A program made the translations under genes and the position numbers. The notes under the pieces are model-generated. The model was not told the origin of the DNA. It made no database searches and saw only the letters and a program-made list of their open reading frames with translations. Of a stretch of 10,549 nucleotides of DNA, positions 1 to 6,490 are shown one piece after another. This stretch comes from Desulfococcus sp. (lineage in GTDB: Bacteria > Desulfobacterota > Desulfobacteria > Desulfobacterales > Desulfosalsimonadaceae). The stretch is from contig JAHECJ010000032.1 in the NCBI GenBank assembly GCA_024641805.1, positions 1 through 10,549 on the forward strand, written 5' to 3'. Position 1 is the stretch's first letter; each line of letters begins with the position of its first letter.

Positions 1-1104
1 TGAGTAACCGATTTCCATGTTGGTTAAGAATATAATTCCCAGGTGGACCGGATTGATGCCGTAACTGACGGCTATGGGCATAATCAGGGGGACCACCACC
101 AGCAGGGCAGAATAGATATCCATCACGCAGCCGACCAGCAGCAGGAATAAATTCAGCCCGATCAGAAACACCCACTTGGAAGTGATCACCGCCTGCATGG
201 ATTCTAAAATAATCATCGGCACCTGGGCGTCAATCATATAGTTTGTCAATGCCAGCGCCGCCCCTAAGATAATCAGTATCCCGCCGACAAGAACCATACT
301 CTGGTTCATGATCACCGGCAAATGGCGGATTCTAATCTCCCGGTGAATCAGCACCTCAACAATCAGCGAATAAATTACTATCAGGGTGGCCATCTCGCCC
401 AGGGTGACATAGCCGCCGTAAATACCGATTGCCACGATCAATGGAATTATCAGCTCCCATTTGGCCTCAATGGTAGCCTGGAAGATATGTTTCAACGAAA
501 TTTTTTCCCGGACCACCTCGGAGCGGAACCCCACAAAGGTGCTGTATATGCCGAGCAGGACGATCAGGAGTACACCGGGGATGAGGCCTGCGACAAACAG
601 CTGATTGATGCTGGTTTCACCGACCACTCCGAAAATGATGATCGGAAGACTCGGGGGGAACAGGAGGCCCAGACTGCCGGAAGATGTCATCAGCCCCAGG
701 GAAAATCGTTCGGGATATTTTTCCTTGATCAGTGCCGGGTATAAAAGCCCGCCCAGGGCAATAATGGTAACGCCGGATGCCCCGGTGAATGCCGTAAAGA
801 ATGCGCACGCCGCCAGCGCCACGATGGCGAACCCGCCCGGCAGCCATCCCAGAATCGCCCTGGAAAAATTAACAATGCGGACAGATGCCCGGCTTTCGGC
901 AAGGATGAACCCTGCAAACGTGAACAACGGAATTGTATACAGAATCGGATTGTTGGCAAACTTGTTATACGTATCCACCACCAGTGCAGCAAAGGGGATA
1001 TCCGTAAAATAGAATCCCACCATGGCAAAAGCAGAAATAACCACAAACACAGGGGCCCCCAAAAGGGCCATTAATGAAATGATTCCGATCAGAGCAGCAA
1101 TCAA
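1..1104 (-). CDS. dctM: TRAP transporter large permease DctM (partial, C-terminus outside window)
   Basis: This is the large, channel-forming inner-membrane subunit of a TRAP transporter, which imports a periplasmically captured solute using an ion gradient. The minus-strand frame is open from 1104 to the left edge (368 codons). It is almost continuously hydrophobic and carries the typical DctM stretch SGSLGLLFPPSLPIIIFGVV, followed by SINQLFVAGLIPGVLL. The visible end, TNMEIGYS, corresponds to the family's late 'N-x-E-I-G-Y' region, so roughly 60 residues should lie outside the window. I chose TTG at 1104 as the start. It overlaps the dctQ stop (TTGA), has an AGGGAG ribosome site at 1113-1118 with 8 nt spacing, and gives the usual start into a membrane helix (IAALIGIISLMALLGAPV). 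The first in-frame ATG, at 1071, would cut into that helix. It is translationally coupled to dctQ. Confidence 0.93.
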   Translation of the reverse strand, partial: MIAALIGIISLMALLGAPVFVVISAFAMVGFYFTDIPFAALVVDTYNKFANNPILYTIPLFTFAGFILAESRASVRIVNFSRAILGWLPGGFAIVALAACAFFTAFTGASGVTIIALGGLLYPALIKEKYPERFSLGLMTSSGSLGLLFPPSLPIIIFGVVGETSINQLFVAGLIPGVLLIVLLGIYSTFVGFRSEVVREKISLKHIFQATIEAKWELIIPLIVAIGIYGGYVTLGEMATLIVIYSLIVEVLIHREIRIRHLPVIMNQSMVLVGGILIILGAALALTNYMIDAQVPMIILESMQAVITSKWVFLIGLNLFLLLVGCVMDIYSALLVVVPLIMPIAVSYGINPVHLGIIFLTNMEIGYS

Positions 1105-1664
1105 TGTCTTTTCTCCCTGAATATATCCTGGATTCCGAAACCGCCGTTAATGGCAAACCGGATGGCGATAATCAAATACCCCAGCGGCATCACAATTTCC
1201 AAAGTCCACACCGGGAGGTTTAAAAACTGTGAATGGCCCTGAGCCTGGTATTCGATATATAAAAACTGACAGGATGAGACCATCAGAATAGCGCACACAA
1301 GGCATGAGAACAGGTTGACCGCCACATCCATATACTTTCGGGTCTCTATTTTCACTATATTCGTCAGGGCATCGATCTTGACATGGGATCTGCTCCGCGT
1401 TGCAATCCCGGCGCCAAAGAACGCAATCCACAACACCAGATGGCGGATTAAATCATCCCCGCCCTGAATCCCGGACTGATAAAAATTTCTCATAAGTATC
1501 TGCAGCAGCACCATCAGGACCATGACACCTAAAAACAACTCGAGCAGCAAATCCTCAACCTTTGTAAAAATCCTGTTGAATTTCCCACTGTTCCGCCAGA
1601 TTTCAGTGCAAAGGGGACATTCATACAGGTTATCAAAATCATTTCCGCATTTAAGACATTGCAT
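1101..1664 (-). CDS. dctQ: TRAP transporter small permease DctQ with N-terminal four-cysteine zinc-ribbon-like segment
   Basis: This is the small four-helix membrane subunit of the TRAP transporter and the partner of DctM. Hydrophobic segments lie near residues 38-58, 73-90, 112-133 and 150-172. The family signature is seen around residues 75-99: a helix containing W79, then FFGAGIATRSRSHVKID. The odd part is the first 20 residues, MQCLKCGNDF...YECPLCTE, with cysteines at 3, 6, 16 and 19. This CxxC-x9-CxxC pattern is that of a small zinc ribbon or rubredoxin-like knuckle and is not part of the DctQ core. The start is well supported: the ATG lies 8 nt after the receptor stop, behind the ribosome site AAGGTAGGA. 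The extension is therefore not a mis-called start. Total length of 187 residues is slightly above the usual 160-180. Zinc binding is inferred. Confidence 0.92.
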   Translation of the reverse strand: MQCLKCGNDFDNLYECPLCTEIWRNSGKFNRIFTKVEDLLLELFLGVMVLMVLLQILMRNFYQSGIQGGDDLIRHLVLWIAFFGAGIATRSRSHVKIDALTNIVKIETRKYMDVAVNLFSCLVCAILMVSSCQFLYIEYQAQGHSQFLNLPVWTLEIVMPLGYLIIAIRFAINGGFGIQDIFREKRH

Positions 1665-1672
1665 GATAGTTC

Positions 1673-2728
1673 CTACCTTATTCTCTGGACATGACTGTCC
1701 GGATGCATTTTCCGATATTCTTCCAATAGTGAAATCGTTTGGTCCAATAGTTCTTTGGAATACAGCTTGCCGATGAGATTTTCCCGGGCCTTTTTAGAAA
1801 TTCCGAGTATGAATTTCAGCTGTTCCTCACCGCCGTCGGCATCATATGGCGCAATCTTGATGCCGGATTTTTTTAACACCTCAATTGATTTTTGATCCTG
1901 CTCCCGGGTGTGTATGCTGAGGCGGTCAAAATACGGCTGACAAATAACCTGAATCTTCTTCTGGCTCTCAGGAGATACTTTATCCCATTCCCGCTTGCTT
2001 ATGATGGTCCCGCCCTGAACATTGGTTACCGGATATTCACTCATATACTCAAACCGCTCGTACCAGTGGTATGCGACAGCGCCGTAGGGCGTGATGCTGG
2101 CTGTATCAATGAGCTTGGTTGACAGTGATGTCATGACATCCGTAATTGATAAGGGAACCGGTTTGATTCCCAATGCTTCATACATAGCCCCGCTCATGGG
2201 ATCCCCTTCCCATTGCCACCATTTTTGCTTTTGTGCAATTTCCAGCGAGGTGATCGGGACTTTGGAAAAATTGTAAACAAAACCGATTTCATTCCATCCA
2301 ATAACAATGTAGCCTTTTTCTTCGAACTTTTGGTTCATATAATCCCGTAACTGGCTTCGTACGTAATCCACTTCATCGTAATTTCGAAAAACAAAAGGGA
2401 GTTCCGTAACCCTTACTTCCGGAACGATCAGCCCCAAACCATGTCCGGTAAATGTTCCGCCATGAAGCTGGCCCAGCCGGATTTTCCGCAGCACGTCCTC
2501 TTCATCCCCCTGAACTCCGCCATAATACAATTTCACACCGACTTCGTTATTTGTCTGCTTCCGGATGTCAGCGTCCATTTCGTCGATCACCTGCATCATG
2601 TAGGAGCCCCGGGGGGCAATGGTCGCCATCTTAAACAGTATTTTAGGGGTCGTTCCAGCAAACGCTGATCCGCATATCATCAACACGGCAATAAAGATCA
2701 GGTATAATCCACGCCATTTTTTATTCAT
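1673..2728 (-). CDS. dctP: TRAP transporter solute-binding protein, DctP/TatP type
   Basis: This is the periplasmic receptor that captures the substrate and hands it to DctQM. I start it at ATG 2728 (351 residues), because this gives a clean signal peptide: NKKWR, a hydrophobic core, and SAFA/GTT with cleavage after residue 24. An AGGAAAGG ribosome site precedes it by 10 nt. The frame is open to an ATG at 2764, but that would add 12 charged residues ahead of the signal peptide. DctP features include the mature start KILFKMATIAPRGS, the GGVQGDEEDVLRKIRLGQLHGG segment split at 70-91, and ALGIKPVPL at 185-193. The usual 'R-x-P' ligand-arginine motif just before that last segment is replaced by KWWQWEGDP (169-177). 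A receptor beside TatT and lacking that arginine fits the TPAT class, for which hydrophobic rather than carboxylate ligands have been proposed. The actual ligand is unknown. Confidence 0.92.
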   Translation of the reverse strand: MNKKWRGLYLIFIAVLMICGSAFAGTTPKILFKMATIAPRGSYMMQVIDEMDADIRKQTNNEVGVKLYYGGVQGDEEDVLRKIRLGQLHGGTFTGHGLGLIVPEVRVTELPFVFRNYDEVDYVRSQLRDYMNQKFEEKGYIVIGWNEIGFVYNFSKVPITSLEIAQKQKWWQWEGDPMSGAMYEALGIKPVPLSITDVMTSLSTKLIDTASITPYGAVAYHWYERFEYMSEYPVTNVQGGTIISKREWDKVSPESQKKIQVICQPYFDRLSIHTREQDQKSIEVLKKSGIKIAPYDADGGEEQLKFILGISKKARENLIGKLYSKELLDQTISLLEEYRKMHPDSHVQRIR

Positions 2729-2744
2729 ATTCGCTTTGCCTTTC

Positions 2745-3620
2745 CTAAAATATATTATCGACATTGTTCAGCAGATTTTCCGCTTTTTTACGAGCAGCCG
2801 AATTGATGAATCCCATTGCCGGCAGCAAATCATCCGGCGCATGGATAATTTCATTCAATGTGTTCACATACAATTCCCTGTCCTGTATCTGATAGGCGTA
2901 GTACTGGGCATACATCAGCTTAAAAACGAGCATTTTATTGTCTGACAGTTCAAACGCCCGGTCAAATTCCGCCTTTGCCATCTCCGGCTTCCCGCCATGT
3001 GCCACCGGTCGGGAGGCATACAATACGCCAAGGACCGTATGCGCGATGCCATATTTGTAGGTTTCGTCCAGCTCAATACACCGTTTAATCATGACTTTTA
3101 TTTTCGGCAGTGCCAGAAAAATTTCCGGATCATCGACATTTAATCCCGCCCAGCTCAGCCACGAACTGGCGGTCCAGAATATCGCGGGCACATCCTCCTT
3201 TCCGAATACATCCATGCTGTCTTCAAACGCATCGAGACGGCCGTCAACCGCGTCGGCAAATTTTTCTTTTTGCTTCAGTGCGCGAAGCCCGTATTGGAAT
3301 GCCCGGTAATACAACTTTTTCGCCCGCTCGTTGTCCTTGCCTTCCACAAAAACAAAACTGTATCCGTTATATCCTTCCGCGGTCCGGACCAAGAGCTTCG
3401 TATTGTCGGGAGATGCTTCAATCATACCATCCAGCTGAATCAGGGCCGCCGGCATGGCATCCTTGACCAGTTCAACGTCCGTGTGCCGATTGACCGCATC
3501 ATTCATCTTTTCCATCAGGGGATCCATGGAATCCACCATAAACTTCGTGCTGTTGCAACCGGTCGTCAACCCGAAAAAAGAAAGGACGGCAATGCTTAAA
3601 AGAAACCTGAAGAATCTCAT
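2745..3620 (-). CDS. tatT: TRAP transporter T-component lipoprotein TatT (TPR-like)
   Basis: This 291-residue lipoprotein matches the TatT family (TRAP transporter T-component, as in Treponema TP0956). TatT is an alpha-helical TPR-type protein that pairs with the receptor TatP in TPAT systems. The lipobox is LTTGC with the lipidated cysteine at residue 22. Asn follows it rather than Asp, so an outer-membrane location is likely. The rest is helical, with family-like segments FWTASSWLSW (148-157), CIELDETYKYGIAHTVLG (181-198) and RPVAHGGKPEMAKAEF (204-219). The start at 3620 is fixed by AAGGAG at 3628-3633 with 7 nt spacing. It is the first gene after the promoter/palindrome region, and the receptor begins 16 nt after its stop. 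In the family TatT is thought to trimerise and line a path for hydrophobic ligand. I infer the same role here. Confidence 0.9.
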   Translation of the reverse strand: MRFFRFLLSIAVLSFFGLTTGCNSTKFMVDSMDPLMEKMNDAVNRHTDVELVKDAMPAALIQLDGMIEASPDNTKLLVRTAEGYNGYSFVFVEGKDNERAKKLYYRAFQYGLRALKQKEKFADAVDGRLDAFEDSMDVFGKEDVPAIFWTASSWLSWAGLNVDDPEIFLALPKIKVMIKRCIELDETYKYGIAHTVLGVLYASRPVAHGGKPEMAKAEFDRAFELSDNKMLVFKLMYAQYYAYQIQDRELYVNTLNEIIHAPDDLLPAMGFINSAARKKAENLLNNVDNIF

Positions 3621-3627
3621 TTCACAA

Positions 3628-3633
3628 CTCCTT
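3628..3633 (-). promoter_or_regulatory. Ribosome binding site of tatT
   Basis: AAGGAG lies 7 nt before the ATG at 3620. It fixes the start that gives the lipoprotein signal sequence. Confidence 0.85.
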
Positions 3634-3660
3634 TTAAAGGGGGCATGGATCAGAAACGAA

Positions 3661-3690
3661 TAGATTATAAAACGAACGTTATATAATCTA
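3661..3690. promoter_or_regulatory. Near-perfect 30-bp palindrome, probable TetR-type operator
   Basis: Read on the minus strand, the two 9-base outer arms TAGATTATA and TATAATCTA are exact reverse complements. The core AACGTTCGTT is also self-complementary except at the centre. Of 15 base pairs, 13 match. The element begins 4 nt downstream of the -10 of the predicted tatT promoter and ends 40 nt before the tatT start. A bound dimeric repressor there would block transcription start. The AACG/CGTT core resembles many TetR/AcrR-family operators. Assigning it to that family is inference. The right arm itself contains a consensus TATAAT (3664-3669), so it could alternatively be a -10 element with a poor -35. 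Confidence 0.65.
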
Positions 3691-3694
3691 TCTT

Positions 3695-3722
3695 ATTTAA
3701 AGAATTCGAGGCCAGCTGTCAA
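3695..3722 (-). promoter_or_regulatory. Predicted sigma70-type promoter of the TPAT operon
   Basis: The -35 element TTGACA (3717-3722) is a perfect consensus match. A 16-nt spacer leads to TTAAAT (3695-3700), which matches the -10 consensus at 4 of 6 positions. Transcription would start near 3688, inside the palindrome, leaving a leader of about 70 nt before tatT. Confidence 0.55.
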
Positions 3723-3868
3723 CCATTTAATTTAACAAGACAATTTTTTACAAACAGAGGAGGACGACTGGGGGATGCCGGGGCACTTCAGGTTTCCAGC
3801 CACAAGGATTCAACCGGAGGAATGAACGATTTCAAAGCAATCAGGAAGATAGGCGCAGGGAATTCGTT

Positions 3869-6490
3869 TTAAAAATTTTTGATAAAGTTTGCAATCCAGT
3901 AGGGGCCTTCCGAACCGTCTTTCCGCAGCTCATGGTTTCTTCCGTTTACAATTCTTTTAATCGGTGTGGGAAACTGCAGCGAACAGATAAACACATCCGG
4001 AATGATAATATCACCCAGCCATGGAATGTTCACAGAAAGATAATCATCTAATATCTCGACCAGGTAATCTCCGTAATACCCGATTTCATCGTCACCGTCG
4101 AGCTCTCCGTTCCCGTTTTTGTCAAGGACAGCCACAAGATAAGCGGTTCTCTCGGTATCTTCGCCGTGGTCCACTCCTTTGATCAGGGGTTCCGGCGGCT
4201 GGTTATTTTCCCATACAGGTATTTGATCATAGATGGCCGTGAGAATGGGCAATTTTCTGGGCCGCGACGGGTCAGTGCGATCCCCAATCCCGATATAATC
4301 ATATTCGACCGGGGAAATAATATCGATCCCCAGCAGATAATCCACATCAATATTCAACGCAATTTTACCCGCCAGTGATATATTGACGGAAACCCCGTCC
4401 ACATGAATCGCCAATACGAGGAGCTTTGCTCTTTGGGAATCAAAACCGCCGGTATCACTCAAATCGATGGCAAAATCGATATTAGATGAAAAGTCATAAA
4501 GGTTTTTATTTATTTTGAACTCATACCCTGCGGGAGGAATGATATTTTTCCCGTAATTCAGTTGGGTGGTGAACTGATAGGTTTCCTTGTTGATCACCAG
4601 GCCCAGTTTATCCCCTTTGGTGGGATTTGGAAACCCGCCGATAAAATCCCGGTCCCACAGCGCCGCGACAATCACTGAATCACCGGGGACCAGATCCGTT
4701 CCTGACAAATCAATGTCAAAATAAAGGTCATCTTCCGGCATTTTATAAAAATATTTCAAAACAGAAAATGGATCATTTAATATTTCAGCCGGGTTGTCCG
4801 AATCAAACACCAGTACATAAATTGGCTTTTCTCCGCGCAGATAATCCTCCGGAACGGAAAACGCCCCGGCAATGGAAATATTGAACCCGGCCGCGTGCTG
4901 AACGTCAAATTTAAATTCAATGTCAATGCGGGCCAGCGCCGTGCCGTCATTAATGGTCAGAAGGGTTGAATAGTCATCCCCCTGGCCGTAAAACCCGATC
5001 CGGTCCCCGCCGTCCACCATCCCGCTGTTGTTGGCGTCCAGAAGCGCAAACACCTGCACATTCTTTATCGGCACGTTCTTGCCGTACGGCAGGATGTCCA
5101 GGGTATAATCCATTGGCACACTTTGCTTTTTCACTGTTTTGTAGCCGATCACCTCGTTAAAATCCAGGCTTGAAAAATCAGAAGACCGTATTTCCCCTGC
5201 ATATGCCACAAGAATCACGTTGCCGGAATCATTTCCCAGTATCGTTCCGGAAATGGACGCTGTGAAATCAAACACCTCCCGGTTGATATCGATGTGAAAA
5301 CCGCTGTTGCTCCCGGCATCAAGCCTGACGGTTGGCGAGATCATCCCTTCTTCCGCATAGATGCCGAGAAAATCGCCGGTCGTGAAATCCGGAAACCCGC
5401 CGGCAAAATCCCGGTCCCACAGGCCGATCACCATGATTTCATCGCCAGGGCACAGGCCCGTATCCGATAGATCAAAGGAGAATTCCGTTACCCCGCCCGG
5501 TATTTTTGAAAAATACAGGATGGACCCGAACGGATCATCCAGCACCCCGGACGGATTTGATCCGTCAAATACGGCAATATACACCGGCGGAGAATCCGGC
5601 GTGTATGGTTCGGGCAGGGTGAAATCCCCGGACAGGGTGATGTCCTTTCCGCAAGGCGGTTTGACGTCAAATTTGAACTCAATGTCAATGCCGGCCAGCG
5701 CCGTGCCGTCTTCAATATTCAGGAGCGTTGAATAGTCATCCCCCTGGCCGTAAAACCCGATCCGGTCGCCTGCGTCCACTGTCCCGCTGTTGTTTTTGTC
5801 CAGCAGCGCAAACACCTGCACATTCTTTATCGGCACGTTTTTGCCGTAAGGCAGGATGTCCAGGGTGTAGCCGATGGGGGAATCCATTTTAGTCAGTGTC
5901 GTAAACCCCACCACCTCGTTAAAATCCAGGCCGGTAAAGTCCGATGAATTGATGTCGCCGGCGTAGGCCACCAGGGTCACTTCCCCGGTGTCACCTCCCA
6001 GAATCGTCCCGGATATAGATGCCGTGTAATCAAACACCTCCCGATTGATGTCGATGTGAAAACCGTCGTTTTCTCCGTCTTTCAAATGAATGGCCGGTGA
6101 GATTCTGTCCGCTTCCGCATACACACCGATCACATCACCGGCATCCGGAAACGGGACATCGCCGGTATAGTTGTTATCTGCAAAAGCAATAAGATAAACG
6201 TCCTCTTCGGCGCCGATATGTTTATTGGAAAGGTCCATCCGAAATGTCCCGTTTTTCCTGTCGGCGACCATGTATTCGATCACTACATCTCTGGGGCTGT
6301 TTTCAAGCATATCCGCGTCAATCGAATTGGTCAACGCCACGAGCACCGGCGAGTTTGCACTCTGCCCCGCATCATGTATCGAAAATGTGCCGGAAAGGAA
6401 CATTCCCGGATCATCCGGCGTATCTCCGCAACCGAATATTCCCAGAACAGCGGACAATATGATTAAAATATAAAGATTACGGGAACGCAT
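3869..6490 (-). CDS. Large outer-membrane-type lipoprotein with three tandem 254-residue units and calcium-type loops
   Basis: This is an 873-residue protein of no family I can name. It begins with a lipoprotein signal (AVLGIFGC, cysteine 21, followed by Gly), so it is probably anchored in the outer membrane. The body is three tandem units: 33-286, 287-540 and a diverged third from 541 to about 815. Units 1 and 2 are in register at exactly 254 residues and share long identical runs, such as GFHIDINREVFD and LPYGKNVPIKNVQVFALL. Each unit holds two beta-rich subdomains. Each begins near an 'SGTF/SGTI' strand and ends in 'GD-x-I-G-x-Y'. Acidic 12-residue loops of the form DxNxSGxVDxxD occur at 231-242, 485-496 and 790-801 and look calcium-binding. 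The start overlaps the barrel-protein gene by 14 bp, which suggests coupled expression and a shared job at the outer membrane. It may be a surface or periplasm-facing scaffold for that protein. Confidence 0.85.
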   Translation of the reverse strand: MRSRNLYILIILSAVLGIFGCGDTPDDPGMFLSGTFSIHDAGQSANSPVLVALTNSIDADMLENSPRDVVIEYMVADRKNGTFRMDLSNKHIGAEEDVYLIAFADNNYTGDVPFPDAGDVIGVYAEADRISPAIHLKDGENDGFHIDINREVFDYTASISGTILGGDTGEVTLVAYAGDINSSDFTGLDFNEVVGFTTLTKMDSPIGYTLDILPYGKNVPIKNVQVFALLDKNNSGTVDAGDRIGFYGQGDDYSTLLNIEDGTALAGIDIEFKFDVKPPCGKDITLSGDFTLPEPYTPDSPPVYIAVFDGSNPSGVLDDPFGSILYFSKIPGGVTEFSFDLSDTGLCPGDEIMVIGLWDRDFAGGFPDFTTGDFLGIYAEEGMISPTVRLDAGSNSGFHIDINREVFDFTASISGTILGNDSGNVILVAYAGEIRSSDFSSLDFNEVIGYKTVKKQSVPMDYTLDILPYGKNVPIKNVQVFALLDANNSGMVDGGDRIGFYGQGDDYSTLLTINDGTALARIDIEFKFDVQHAAGFNISIAGAFSVPEDYLRGEKPIYVLVFDSDNPAEILNDPFSVLKYFYKMPEDDLYFDIDLSGTDLVPGDSVIVAALWDRDFIGGFPNPTKGDKLGLVINKETYQFTTQLNYGKNIIPPAGYEFKINKNLYDFSSNIDFAIDLSDTGGFDSQRAKLLVLAIHVDGVSVNISLAGKIALNIDVDYLLGIDIISPVEYDYIGIGDRTDPSRPRKLPILTAIYDQIPVWENNQPPEPLIKGVDHGEDTERTAYLVAVLDKNGNGELDGDDEIGYYGDYLVEILDDYLSVNIPWLGDIIIPDVFICSLQFPTPIKRIVNGRNHELRKDGSEGPYWIANFIKNF
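4046..4870 (-). repeat. Tandem coding repeat, unit 3, diverged (residues 541 to about 815)
   Basis: The first 100 residues align with unit 2 at the same 254-residue offset (SVPEDY, LWDRDF-x-GGFP, GDKLG). The second half is older or remodelled. The 'GYEFKINKNLYDF' strand sits 258 residues after its unit-2 counterpart, and the calcium-type loop comes about 50 residues later than expected, at 790-801. Confidence 0.75.
4871..5632 (-). repeat. Tandem coding repeat, unit 2 (residues 287-540)
   Basis: Second 762-bp unit. Its second half is nearly identical to that of unit 1 at the DNA level (4965-5005 and 5043-5077 are exact matches). Its first half is more diverged from unit 1 and instead resembles the start of unit 3 (LWDRDF and the following GGFP occur in units 2 and 3). 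Confidence 0.9.
5633..6394 (-). repeat. Tandem coding repeat, unit 1 (residues 33-286)
   Basis: First of three in-frame units within the large lipoprotein, 762 bp long. The 41-bp block at 5727-5767 and the 35-bp block at 5805-5839 recur without mismatch exactly 762 bp away in unit 2. This points to a fairly recent duplication or gene conversion. Confidence 0.9.

Larger units (their letters stand above)
3621..3868. other. Intergenic control region between the two gene blocks
   Basis: This 248-nt gap is by far the longest between genes in the window. It holds the promoter, palindrome and ribosome site of tatT in its left part. The right part (about 3725-3868), downstream of the repeat lipoprotein gene, shows no strong hairpin followed by a T-run, so no intrinsic terminator is called. 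Read-through or Rho-dependent ending remains possible. Confidence 0.7.

Noticed and set aside
322..744. Open frame of 140 codons on the plus strand
   Set aside because: It lies opposite dctM, whose translation is clearly a membrane permease. The plus-strand product is polar, has no recognisable motif and no operon context.
3725..3868. Possible intrinsic terminator after the repeat lipoprotein gene
   Set aside because: Only very short stems (such as TGCC/GGCA) without a following T-run were found.
3775..3872. Two tiny plus-strand frames (16 codons each) joined by an ATGA overlap, the first behind an AGGAGG
   Set aside because: Both are very short, show no recognisable motif, and run into the end of the opposite-strand lipoprotein gene. 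Purine-rich sequence of this kind arises by chance.
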